This document shows, piece after piece, positions 1 to 6,471 of a DNA stretch of 15,667 nt. Position 1 is the stretch's first letter. Every line of letters starts with the position of its first letter. Source of the stretch: Myxococcales bacterium. GTDB taxonomy: Bacteria > Myxococcota > Polyangia > Polyangiales > Polyangiaceae. The position numbers were made by a program, and so were the translations under genes. The notes beneath the pieces were generated by a model that ran no database searches, was not told the DNA's origin, and saw only the letters and a program-made list of their open reading frames with translations. The stretch is from NCBI GenBank assembly GCA_020430865.1, contig JAGQIY010001149.1, positions 1 through 15,667 on the forward strand, read 5' to 3'.

Positions 1-111
1 GCCTGGTGGAACCAGACCACCGATCCAGGTTTCGCAACCAGCGACCAGGAGACCGTTGTTGCCATGCCGGAATCCGCGTTGCTTATCGAAGACACCAAGA
101 AGAAGGGCTAG
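1..111 (+). CDS. C-terminal end of an unidentified protein (partial)
   Basis: An open frame enters from the left edge in frame 1 and stops at TAG 109-111, giving 36 visible residues that end in the basic tail IEDTKKKG. The visible part (AWWNQTTDPGFATSDQETVV at its start) holds no motif I recognise. Codon choice, with many G/C third positions, fits a genuine coding tail, and the next gene on the same strand starts 108 bases later behind its own Shine-Dalgarno. The function cannot be assigned from this fragment, and it could also be an unrelated open frame. Confidence 0.5.
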   Translation, partial: AWWNQTTDPGFATSDQETVVAMPESALLIEDTKKKG

Positions 112-219
112 CGAGACTCGCCTGCTTTCCTGGTTTCGTGCGAACCTGCGCCTTGGGCGCGAGCGTGGGGTCGCAGCACCGCGAGCCGGTCGTCAGCGTG
201 ATGGAGGGAGAACGAGCAG

Positions 220-1056
220 ATGTCGAGAGGGAGTCGCTGGTTGGGTCGTTTCGCCCTGTGTGCCGCCTGTTCTGCGGCGGCGGGAACCGTCGGTTGTGGT
301 CCGCCGTGCCGAAGCGAGTCGCCGCAACAGGAGCGCGCCTGGGAGACCGCGGTGAAGAACATGGAAGTGCTTCCGCTCGACCCCAAGAGCGGGACCTCGA
401 TCAAGAGGGACGTGCACAACATCGTGATCGACGCCGATGCGGGCGAGGTCGCCAGAGCCTTCAACGACGTGATGATCGACACCAGCCGGCACTTCGGCCT
501 GATCAAGCTGCAGCGGATGCGCGCCAACGAGGGGAAGCCATTTTCCGTGGGGGAACGGTTTCAGGGACAGTACACGTTGACTCTGGCCAAGGACGAATGG
601 CCGAAGTTCTGGCGCAACGTCTTCGAGGACCTGTACGAGAACGACAAGATCCAGGTCGTGATCTGCGAGATCCAGAACAGCATGCTGAGCGACTACGGCG
701 AGCTCACGTTGCTCGAGCTGGATCCGAAGCCGGGGGAGCCCTACCGCATGCAGTACCGCTACCTGGGGCACTCCAGCCCGAAGAGCGGATCGCCCATCGC
801 CGGCAGCTCCATGTTCGTCGTGACGCCGATCGTGGACATGAAGGAGCTGAACGCGCTGGGCGTGAGCAAGGCCTCGCGACTCACTCAGATCTTCGAGTAT
901 CAGGAGCAGACCGAGTTCTTCACGTACTTCTTCTCCGCGGGTGGGCTCAAGCTACACAACCAGGTGGTCTACAGTCAGGCGAAGCAGGCCGCGGAGCTGA
1001 TCGGCGCGAAGATCATCGATAGCGATATCCCGAAGGAGTACCAGCAGGGGCTGTGA
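220..1056 (+). CDS. Putative lipoprotein with START/SRPBCC-like body, function unknown
   Basis: This encodes a 278-residue exported protein of unknown function. The ATG at 220 follows a Shine-Dalgarno (GGAGGGAG, 203-210). Residues 1-25 form a signal peptide: basic start (RGSRWLGR), Ala/Cys-rich hydrophobic core, then TVGC with the likely lipidated Cys at 26. Position -3 is Thr, so the lipobox is not ideal. The mature part begins near residue 60 with an alternating beta-type segment (VHNIVIDADAGEVARAFNDVM). Its layout recalls the first strand and helix of SRPBCC/START-like ligand-binding folds, which is a weak inference from pattern only. The rest is mixed alpha/beta with no catalytic motif I can name. 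The gene looks monocistronic and ends before a hairpin terminator shared with the convergent lipoprotein gene. I am confident that it is a gene and unsure of its role. Confidence 0.85.
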   Translation: MSRGSRWLGRFALCAACSAAAGTVGCGPPCRSESPQQERAWETAVKNMEVLPLDPKSGTSIKRDVHNIVIDADAGEVARAFNDVMIDTSRHFGLIKLQRMRANEGKPFSVGERFQGQYTLTLAKDEWPKFWRNVFEDLYENDKIQVVICEIQNSMLSDYGELTLLELDPKPGEPYRMQYRYLGHSSPKSGSPIAGSSMFVVTPIVDMKELNALGVSKASRLTQIFEYQEQTEFFTYFFSAGGLKLHNQVVYSQAKQAAELIGAKIIDSDIPKEYQQGL

Positions 1057-1124
1057 AGCTCACGCTGAGGATCGAGCCAGCCTCGAGCGCTCCTCACCCC
1101 CGAACCTGCTTCCGCAGAACAGAA

Positions 1125-1153
1125 AAGCCCCACCAGCGCTGCCGGTGGGGCTT
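1125..1153. terminator. Bidirectional intrinsic terminator between convergent genes
   Basis: A perfect 10-bp stem, AAGCCCCACC (1125-1134) with GGTGGGGCTT (1144-1153), encloses a 9-base loop. Reading leftward, the stem is followed by TTTTCT, so it best serves the minus-strand lipoprotein gene ending at 1174. Its position between two convergent stops lets it also close the plus-strand gene ending at 1056, although the U-tract on that side is poor. Confidence 0.85.
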
Positions 1154-1173
1154 CGTCTCGCGGAGGTCGAGAT

Positions 1174-1869
1174 TCAGCTTCCGGGGGGAAACAGCTTCTG
1201 CACGACCTCGGACAGCTTCTTGACCGTGTTCGGCTTCATGCCAGTGTTCGGATGCGGCCAGGCGAAGCCTCGCGCCTCGACACGGTTGCAGGAGAAGGAC
1301 ACCAGCAGCTCGTTGTTGCCCATGGTCGACGTCCAAGCGAGGCCCATCTCGGCGTACATGCAGTTGGCCTGGGTGGAGTCGAAGTTGCTGTCGTCGCCGA
1401 AGATCTTGCCCAGGTCTTCGCGAAGGTCCTCATCCATGACCGGGGTCTGGCTGAGGATGCGGAAGTTGGGCTGACTCGTCGGGAAGCGCGGCGCGTCCGG
1501 CTGCGCCTGGAGTGGCGTCTGCGGGGTGGCGCCACCGAGCATACCGGGTGGCAGCAATCCGGGCGGAATCAGCTGCTGTAGCCCCTGAGCGCCCGCTTGG
1601 ACCCACTGCTGGATCTCGGGAGGCAGCCCCGGGATGGCGCCAGGCTGAGCGGTTGGCTGTGCAGCCGCCGGTGGTTCATAGTTCTGAAGACGGAACGCCG
1701 TGGCTTGAGACGTCTTCAGCGTGTCGAACGGCGCGGCGGGTTTGCCCGCGCAGCCCGTCCCAAGTGCGAGCAGGCCGACGACGCAGCCCACCTTGAGTGC
1801 ACGAGACACTGCCGAACGTCCACGTGAGGGGGTCTTGCTGGCGGAGCTAAGTTCAGGGCTTCTGGTCAT
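1174..1869 (-). CDS. Putative lipoprotein with Pro/Gln-rich linker, function unknown
   Basis: This encodes a 231-residue predicted lipoprotein that I do not recognise. Translation starts at ATG 1869, with GAGGAG four bases upstream on the minus strand. An unusually long polar N-region (about 25 residues) precedes a hydrophobic core (VGCVVGLLALGTGC). Cys40 is the probable lipidation site, although the lipobox is loose (Gly at -3). Residues about 66-135 are low-complexity, rich in Pro, Gln, Ala and Gly, and probably a flexible spacer across the periplasm. The C-terminal 95 residues (about 137-231) look like a compact domain with two cysteines (Cys170, Cys194) that could form a disulfide, and with an aromatic, conserved-looking stretch (GLAWTSTMGNNELLVSFSC). 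It is divergent from the SDR gene at 1933 and ends at the hairpin at 1125-1153. Binding or envelope-structural roles are possible; no enzyme motif is visible. Confidence 0.87.
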   Translation of the reverse strand: MTRSPELSSASKTPSRGRSAVSRALKVGCVVGLLALGTGCAGKPAAPFDTLKTSQATAFRLQNYEPPAAAQPTAQPGAIPGLPPEIQQWVQAGAQGLQQLIPPGLLPPGMLGGATPQTPLQAQPDAPRFPTSQPNFRILSQTPVMDEDLREDLGKIFGDDSNFDSTQANCMYAEMGLAWTSTMGNNELLVSFSCNRVEARGFAWPHPNTGMKPNTVKKLSEVVQKLFPPGS

Positions 1870-1887
1870 GGTCTCCTCGAAGGTGCG

Positions 1888-1899
1888 GTCCTATAGGAC
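1888..1899. promoter_or_regulatory. 12-bp palindrome in divergent promoter region
   Basis: GTCCTATAGGAC is a perfect palindrome lying in the 63-base gap between the divergent genes starting at 1869 (minus) and 1933 (plus). Its centre, TATA, could serve as part of a -10 element on either strand. No consensus -35 sits at the right distance on either side, so an operator or shared core promoter element is inferred from position only. Confidence 0.4.
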
Positions 1900-1932
1900 T
1901 TTAGACGAAAGCAATAGAACGGGACTTCAAGC

Positions 1933-2847
1933 GTGAAAACAATACTGATTTCAGGCGGTACCGGGTTTGTCGGCAGTGAATTGGTAGCTCAGCTCACCGC
2001 TCGTGGCGATCGCGTTTTGGTGCTGACTCGAAACAAGACAAGCAAACGCGGCGCCGGTCTCCCCCCGGGCGCGGAACTCGTGGAGTGGGACGCGTACCAC
2101 GCCGGGGAGTGGTTCCGCCACGTCGATGGCTGCGACGCCGTCGTGCACCTGGCTGGCGAGCCCGTCATCGGCACCCGCTGGAGCGAAGCGTTCAAGCGTC
2201 GGGTGATGGACAGCCGGGTGGTGCCCGCGACGCTGCTGGTGGAGGCGATCGAGCGCGCGACAAAGCGCCCCGCAGTGCTCGTCACCGCCTCGGGGGTTGG
2301 CTACTACGGGGACACCAAGCAGGCCTGCGCCGAGGATGCTCCTGCGGGGGACGACTTCCTGGCGGGAGTGACGGTGGCCTGGGAAGGTGCCGCGCAGCAA
2401 GCCGAGCCGCTCGGAGTGCGCGTGGTCCGCGCCCGCCTGGGGATCGTCTTCGGTTCGGGCGGAGGCGCGCTGGAGCAGATGGTGAAGCCGTTCAAGCTCT
2501 TCGCCGGTGGGCCGATCGGGAGCGGCGATCAGATCGTCTCCTGGATCCACCTGACTGATTGCGTGCGAATGTTGATCACCGCCATCGATGACGAGGGTCT
2601 CAGCGGTCCGATCAACGTCACCGCACCAGAGCCCGTCTCCAACGCCGAGCTGGCGGACTGTATTGGCGACGTGCTGCATCGCCCGAGCAGCGTGAAGGTC
2701 CCAGCGTTCGCGCTGAAATTGCGCTTCGGGGAGGGGGCGACTCCGCTGCTGACCGGGCAGCGCGCGATTCCGGAAGCGATGCGCCAGCGCGGCTTCGAGT
2801 GGCGCTATCCGACGCTCGAGGCGGCGCTGCGCGAGGCACTCGACTGA
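1933..2847 (+). CDS. TIGR01777-family NAD(P)-dependent SDR epimerase (YfcH/SDR39U1-like)
   Basis: This encodes a 304-residue extended short-chain dehydrogenase of the TIGR01777 group (E. coli YfcH, eukaryotic SDR39U1), whose substrate is generally unknown. The Rossmann nucleotide loop GGTGFVG is at residues 8-14 immediately after the first strand. The family stretch VVHLAGEPVIGTRW (about 69-82) follows, then TASGVGYYG, which carries the Tyr of the active-site region, and the C-terminal block GGPIGSGDQIVSWIHLTDCVRM characteristic of this subfamily. The last 50 residues (LLTGQRAIPEAMRQRGFEWRYPTLEAAL) match the DUF1731 tail. The length is normal for the family. The start is GTG at 1933, the only position that leaves the first beta strand intact; the Shine-Dalgarno is weak. 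It stands alone, with the potassium channel gene 71 bases downstream behind its own promoter-like sequence. Confidence 0.95.
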   Translation: MKTILISGGTGFVGSELVAQLTARGDRVLVLTRNKTSKRGAGLPPGAELVEWDAYHAGEWFRHVDGCDAVVHLAGEPVIGTRWSEAFKRRVMDSRVVPATLLVEAIERATKRPAVLVTASGVGYYGDTKQACAEDAPAGDDFLAGVTVAWEGAAQQAEPLGVRVVRARLGIVFGSGGGALEQMVKPFKLFAGGPIGSGDQIVSWIHLTDCVRMLITAIDDEGLSGPINVTAPEPVSNAELADCIGDVLHRPSSVKVPAFALKLRFGEGATPLLTGQRAIPEAMRQRGFEWRYPTLEAALREALD

Positions 2848-2884
2848 GCCTCGAAAGGCCGCGTCGCGAAGTCTGATGCGCTGA

Positions 2885-2901
2885 ACGATCGCGGCGATCG
2901 T
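2885..2901. promoter_or_regulatory. Inverted repeat upstream of the channel gene (operator candidate)
   Basis: ACGATCGC (2885-2892) and GCGATCGT (2894-2901) form perfect 8-base arms around a single G. The repeat ends two bases before TACAGT (2903-2908), a TANNNT-type -10 element placed 10 bases ahead of the channel ATG at 2919. A protein bound here would cover the -10/-35 interval. No Shine-Dalgarno is seen before 2919, so the mRNA leader may be only a few bases long. Confidence 0.4.
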
Positions 2902-2918
2902 GTACAGTCGCTGAGCGC

Positions 2919-3959
2919 ATGCTGCACCTCTCCTTCCGCCGCGTCGCGTTCGCTCTGCTGGTGCTCGGCTCGGTCACCGTGGGGGGAGGGGTGCTGCTGT
3001 GGCTGGCGACGGGGCAGGTCTACAGCCTGCCGGACGCCGTCTACTTCGCCGTCATCACGGTCTCGACGGTGGGGTACGGCGAGCTGCCGGAGATGTCTCC
3101 GGCGGCGCGCGTCGTCACGAGCTTGCTGATCATCGCCGGCATCGGCGCGATCGCGTTCTTCCAGAGCACGCTCACGGCGCTGCTCGTCGAAGGGGCGATC
3201 GGTAAAGCATTTCGAAAGCGAAGGATGGAAAAGCGGATCCAGGCGTTGCGAGATCACTACATCGTCGCCGGTGCGGGGCGCACCGGTCGCATGGTCGTGG
3301 GGGAGCTGGTCAACTCGGGTGTGGACTTCGTGGTGATCGACATGGACGAGCACCACATCCAGCGCATCGAGCAGGAGTTCGACGTCAGCCTGCTGTACGT
3401 CATCGGAGACGCAACCGAAGATCACTCGCTGCTCGAGGCGGGCATCGCTCATGCACGGGGTCTGGTCGCCTGCTTGACCAACGACCCCCAGAACCTCTTC
3501 GTCACTCTTTCCGCGCGGTCTCTCAACGCGCAGGCGCGCATCGTGAGCAAGGTGGTCGAGGCGGAGAACCAGCCCAAGATGCTCAAGGCGGGCGCGAACA
3601 CGACGGTGAGCCCGAATCACATCGGTGGGGTGCGTCTCGCGGGTGAGCTGGTGCGTCCGAAGCTCACCCGCTTCCTCGACGAGACGTTGCGCCAGCAGGG
3701 CGCTGCGTTGCGCTTCGACGAGGTCGAGATGCCTGGCGATAGCCCGTTCGTGAACTGCACGCTCTCCCAGATCCCCATCCGTCAGCGCACGAACCTCCTG
3801 GTGATGGCTCTGCGCATGCCTGACGGCAGCTTGAGCTTCAACCCGCTGGCCTCGGAGGCGATTGCCGCAGGGACTCAGCTGATCGTGATCGGTGGTCCTG
3901 GAGACATCGCCACGTTGCGGGAGATGCTCGGAGTCGCGCGCCAGACCATCTACGGCTGA
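2919..3959 (+). CDS. Two-TM potassium channel with cytoplasmic RCK (TrkA-N/TrkA-C) domains
   Basis: This encodes a 346-residue MthK-type ligand-gated K+ channel or conductance protein of the inner membrane. The first membrane helix covers about residues 9-30 (ALLVLGSVTVGGGVLLWLA). The pore loop carries the K+ selectivity filter TVGYG at 50-54, and the second helix is about 65-90. A basic linker (FRKRRMEKR) leads into the RCK N-lobe, whose dinucleotide-binding loop GAGRTG spans 118-123. Asp141 sits at the end of the second strand, as is usual where NAD(H) is bound. A TrkA-C lobe occupies roughly 255-346 (LSQIPIRQRTNLLVMALRMP to VIGG). The length is typical for the family. A regulatory nucleotide or divalent ion is expected from family knowledge; which one cannot be read here. 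The ATG at 2919 is chosen because it leaves a short N-terminus before TM1. The gene ends 12 bases before a strong hairpin. Confidence 0.95.
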   Translation: MLHLSFRRVAFALLVLGSVTVGGGVLLWLATGQVYSLPDAVYFAVITVSTVGYGELPEMSPAARVVTSLLIIAGIGAIAFFQSTLTALLVEGAIGKAFRKRRMEKRIQALRDHYIVAGAGRTGRMVVGELVNSGVDFVVIDMDEHHIQRIEQEFDVSLLYVIGDATEDHSLLEAGIAHARGLVACLTNDPQNLFVTLSARSLNAQARIVSKVVEAENQPKMLKAGANTTVSPNHIGGVRLAGELVRPKLTRFLDETLRQQGAALRFDEVEMPGDSPFVNCTLSQIPIRQRTNLLVMALRMPDGSLSFNPLASEAIAAGTQLIVIGGPGDIATLREMLGVARQTIYG

Positions 3960-3971
3960 ACCACAAAACGA

Positions 3972-3999
3972 AACGACGCAGGCCGAAGCCTGCGTCGTT
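3972..3999. terminator. Strong bidirectional intrinsic terminator
   Basis: A perfect 12-bp stem, AACGACGCAGGC (3972-3983) with GCCTGCGTCGTT (3988-3999), encloses the loop CGAA. Reading leftward it is followed by TCGTTTTG, so it terminates the minus-strand lipoprotein gene (stop at 4047). On the plus strand the channel gene stops 12 bases before it, and the stem itself supplies the final TT there. Confidence 0.88.
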
Positions 4000-4046
4000 G
4001 CGGGTCGCAGCGCGAACGCCGCGAGTCGATCAGCTAGAGAGCGCTG

Positions 4047-4424
4047 TCACTGGGCGCCTGGGGCCTTCAGCTCCCAGGTGTACGTCGCGTTGGCAGGGCG
4101 GTTGTCGCCGGGCTGCAGCGCGAGACCTTGCAGGGACGCGACCACGCACTGGCTGACCGGCTCGGGAGCCGTGGTCTGCGCTGCGTCGACCGCAGCGTTC
4201 GTGATGTTGCCGCTGTCTTCCTCGACACGGAAGGTCACGGTCACGGTGCCAGCCGCGTTGGGATCCGTCGAACGGACGTTGGCCCAGCAGTCGGCGACCG
4301 ACTGGCCCTTCGTCTCGAGGAGCGCCTTCACGTCCTTCGCGTAGAAATCGTCGCTGCGCGCAGCGCAGCCGGTGGCGGCGCCGACAAGCAACGCAACAAG
4401 ACCCATTCGAACCGCAAGTGTCAT
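4047..4424 (-). CDS. Small lipoprotein resembling the AgmX/PglI C-terminal domain
   Basis: This encodes a 125-residue predicted lipoprotein. Residues 1-19 form a short signal peptide, and Cys20 in GAATGC is the likely lipidated residue. The mature part has the pattern of the AgmX/PglI C-terminal (TonB-like) domain frequent in myxobacterial proteins. A DCW motif is followed by a strand repeat (GTVTVTFRVEEDSGNITNAA) and then a second Cys before a hydrophobic helix and strand (SQCVVASLQGLAL). Cys46 and Cys93 could pair. In AgmX-type proteins this module sits at the end of larger gliding or envelope proteins; here it stands alone behind a signal peptide. The assignment rests on recognising the pattern, not on a search. 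The start has GAGGGA a few bases upstream on the minus strand. The gene is alone and ends at the 3972-3999 hairpin. Confidence 0.82.
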   Translation of the reverse strand: MTLAVRMGLVALLVGAATGCAARSDDFYAKDVKALLETKGQSVADCWANVRSTDPNAAGTVTVTFRVEEDSGNITNAAVDAAQTTAPEPVSQCVVASLQGLALQPGDNRPANATYTWELKAPGAQ

Positions 4425-4742
4425 TCAAGTCCCTCTCTCGGTGTCGTCTCAATGCCCTAGGGCCTCGAGACCTTCCTGCCTTGGGGGGTGGCTGTCAATC
4501 GTCCTGTTTACGTTCCAGCCGAGCCGAGCTTCCCACGCGGATGCCTCGGAGCACAACGGATCGCGGCTCACCCCCACAAGCCATGGAGTTCCCTGCTGAT
4601 TGCCTGACTCCAGTGCTGCGCGTGCCGCGCGAAGAAGCGAGTCTGGTTCCGGGGGAAAGCACGCAAGGGGCGCGCGGAGCGGCCGGCTCGCACGCGCGCC
4701 TCTTTCTTAGATTGCTGAAATCGTTGAAGAATCGGGAGTCGG
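4425..4742. other. 318-base intergenic region without a supported protein gene
   Basis: This stretch separates two minus-strand genes. Near the lipoprotein start it holds the 10-bp palindrome GCCCTAGGGC (4454-4463). A TTGACA reads on the minus strand (4493-4498), but no TANNNT-like -10 sits 16-18 bases further on. On the plus strand TACGTT (4509-4514) could be a -10 element, and a hairpin with a pyrimidine/U-rich tail lies at 4669-4708. Plus-strand open frames here lack a Shine-Dalgarno and recognisable content. Confidence 0.5.
4669..4708 (+). terminator. Orphan plus-strand terminator-like hairpin
   Basis: GGCGCGCG (4669-4676) pairs with CGCGCGCC (4693-4700), with a second inner stem GAGC/GCTC, and TCTTTCTT (4701-4708) follows directly. 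This is the layout of an intrinsic terminator on the plus strand, yet no plus-strand gene precedes it: the nearest plus-strand coding sequence ends at 3959, beyond its own terminator. It may end an unannotated small RNA or antisense transcript. The minus-strand ndh transcript also crosses it, but there the pyrimidine tract is on the wrong side. Confidence 0.45.
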
Positions 4743-6176
4743 TTAGGCGACCGACGTGGACCCGGAGTCTGACTCTTCCGTAGCGTCAGGCCTTGCGGGC
4801 GAGCTCGCGCCCTGCGTGCCTCGTTCCGAGCGACTGTCGAGCACGCGAATGGGACCCGAGTTGGGTCCTTGCTCCGCCTGCTGCGCCAGCTGCTGCGCCC
4901 GTTCCCATGCGCGATCTCCCGTGATCAATCGGGCGCCGCGCTTGTACGTGGCATAGCTCCAGAACCACTCCAGGAGCACCATCAGCCGGCGCCGGTAGCC
5001 GATCAGGTAGATCAGGTGGATGAACAACCAGGCTATCCACGCGGTAAATCCTGAGAGCTTCAGCTTGCCGCTCTGAGCGACTGCCCGTGAGCGGCCGATG
5101 GTGGCCATCATGCCCTTGTCGACGTACTCGAACGTCTCCCGGGGCTTCCCGGCCAGATCTCGCCGGATCTGGCGGGCCACGAAGCGTCCTTGCTGCATTG
5201 CGACCTGGGCCACACCTGGCAGCGGTTGCTCGCTTCCCTCGGGAACGAAGTACGCCATGTCGCCGATCACGCTCACCTCGGGGTGATCCGGGACGCTGCA
5301 GTCAGCTTCGACCTTGACGCGACCACCGCGCGCCGTTTCGCAGCCGAGCCGACCAGCCAGGCTTCTCGCACAGACCCCGGCGCTCCAAACCACCGTGCTG
5401 GCGCGCAACCACTCCTCGCCGAGCTTCACGCCGTGTTCGTTGATGTCCGTCACCTTGGTGGAGAGCCTCAGCTCCACCGCGAGGTCTTCGAGCTGCTTGG
5501 CTGCGGACTGGGCCAGCTTCTCGTCCATGCCCGGTAGCAATCGATCCGTCGCCTCCACCAGCACCACTCGGGGCTCTCGGCCGGCGATCTCCCGGAAGTC
5601 ATCGGCGAGCACGAAGCGGCTGAGCTCGGCCAGGCCACCAGCCATCTCCACCCCGGTGGGTCCGCCGCCGATGACGACGAAGGTCAGCAGTCGTCGTCGA
5701 GCGTCCACGTCGCTCTCGCGCTCGGCGGCCTCGAACGCCAGCAGCACCCGGCGGCGGATCTCCACCGCGTCGTCCACCGACTTCAGGCCCAGCGCGTGGC
5801 GGGCCCAGGCTTCGTTCCCGAAGAAGTTGGTCTTCGCCCCGGCGGCGACGACGAGGTAGTCGTAGCTCAGGCTGTCTCCGTGATCGAGGTGCAAGCGCTT
5901 GCTCCCGAGCTCGACCCGGGTGACCTCACCGAGCAACACGCGGCAGTTGGTCTGATGTTTCAGTACCGCGCGGATCGGGGCGGCTATCTCCGCGGGGGAA
6001 AGACCCGCCATCGCGACCTGATACAGCAACGGCTGGAACAGGTGGTGATTCGAGCGGTCCACCAGCGTGATGTCCACGTCGTCGCCCTTCAGCGCCTTGG
6101 CGGTCTCGAGGCCGCCGAAGCCGCCGCCCACGATCACCACGCGCTTCTTCCTGGGGGTCGATCCGCCTTCAGTCAT
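4743..6176 (-). CDS. ndh: NADH dehydrogenase type II (Ndh-2), NADH:quinone oxidoreductase
   Basis: This encodes a 477-residue single-subunit flavoprotein that passes electrons from NADH to membrane quinone without pumping protons. The FAD-binding loop GGGFGG is at 17-22 with Asp40 after the second strand. The NADH-binding loop GGGPTG is at 170-175, and the second FAD signature SVIGD ends at Asp306. The quinone-site motif AQVAMQQG (323-330) is intact. A C-terminal amphipathic/hydrophobic stretch (about 377-410, FTAWIAWLFIHLIYLIGYRR...) is the usual membrane anchor. The tail after 430 is polar and low-complexity. The ATG at 6176 is preferred because GGAGG lies six bases upstream; the GTG at 6209 would put that site inside the coding region. 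It overlaps the stop of the upstream four-Cys gene by eight bases, so the two are probably translationally coupled. Confidence 0.95.
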   Translation of the reverse strand: MTEGGSTPRKKRVVIVGGGFGGLETAKALKGDDVDITLVDRSNHHLFQPLLYQVAMAGLSPAEIAAPIRAVLKHQTNCRVLLGEVTRVELGSKRLHLDHGDSLSYDYLVVAAGAKTNFFGNEAWARHALGLKSVDDAVEIRRRVLLAFEAAERESDVDARRRLLTFVVIGGGPTGVEMAGGLAELSRFVLADDFREIAGREPRVVLVEATDRLLPGMDEKLAQSAAKQLEDLAVELRLSTKVTDINEHGVKLGEEWLRASTVVWSAGVCARSLAGRLGCETARGGRVKVEADCSVPDHPEVSVIGDMAYFVPEGSEQPLPGVAQVAMQQGRFVARQIRRDLAGKPRETFEYVDKGMMATIGRSRAVAQSGKLKLSGFTAWIAWLFIHLIYLIGYRRRLMVLLEWFWSYATYKRGARLITGDRAWERAQQLAQQAEQGPNSGPIRVLDSRSERGTQGASSPARPDATEESDSGSTSVA

Positions 6177-6366
6177 GGGCAGCCTCCGCATTGCCACGGT
6201 AGCCGACACACTGCCGGACGGGCAGCTGCGGGTACTTGCGCAGCCTTGGATCGCTCTTGCTGGCCTCGCAGAGCCAGAACGTGCTGCCGCGCGCCGACCG
6301 AATGCTGCGAGCGTGCTCGCAGGACACGCACAAGCCGACGCGATCCGTATTTGAGTCGCGGCTCAT
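6169..6366 (-). CDS. Small four-cysteine protein, probable metal-binding, coupled to ndh
   Basis: This encodes a 65-residue soluble protein of unknown function. It begins DRVGLCVSCEHAR and carries Cys13, Cys16, Cys33 and Cys53 (CxxC-x16-C-x19-C), a spacing suited to one zinc or iron site. The pattern 'CxxC...C...KYPxLPVxxCxGY' resembles a short conserved hypothetical protein I associate with myxobacteria and actinobacteria; this is memory, not a search. A stop codon lies immediately upstream of the ATG at 6366, so this is the earliest start, but no clear Shine-Dalgarno precedes it. Its TGA (6171-6169) overlaps the ndh start (6176-6174) by eight bases, and the ndh Shine-Dalgarno lies inside its last codons. 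The arrangement strongly suggests a two-gene operon and perhaps a partner role for Ndh-2. An overlapping frame in the same place has no such pattern. Confidence 0.75.
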   Translation of the reverse strand: MSRDSNTDRVGLCVSCEHARSIRSARGSTFWLCEASKSDPRLRKYPQLPVRQCVGYRGNAEAAHD

Positions 6367-6471
6367 TCACGCGGCACATAGCGCTCCGACTTCTGTGCGC
6401 CCAGTCTTTGTTGCTGGGTGCGGTGGATCGCGGCGCTGAGGCGATCGTGTTTTGCGCCGTGTGGCGTCGAC

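Noticed and set aside
148..160. GCGCC-TTG-GGCGC hairpin after the first partial gene
   Set aside because: The stem is short and no U-tract follows; such stems are expected by chance in this composition.
6..1022. Long plus-strand open frame overlapping the first lipoprotein gene
   Set aside because: It is an Arg/Gly-rich shadow of the 220-1056 gene, with no Shine-Dalgarno or domain.
4493..4498. TTGACA -35 element for the AgmX-like lipoprotein gene
   Set aside because: No acceptable -10 (TANNNT) is found 16-18 bases downstream on the minus strand, so no full promoter is called.
4418..4783. Plus-strand 121-codon frame across the intergenic gap
   Set aside because: It has no Shine-Dalgarno, contains the terminator-like hairpin and runs into the antisense of ndh.
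6173..6379. 68-codon minus-strand frame overlapping the four-Cys gene
   Set aside because: It is an alternative frame rich in Arg/Ala without pattern. The frame ending at 6169 shows ordered cysteines and coupling to ndh.
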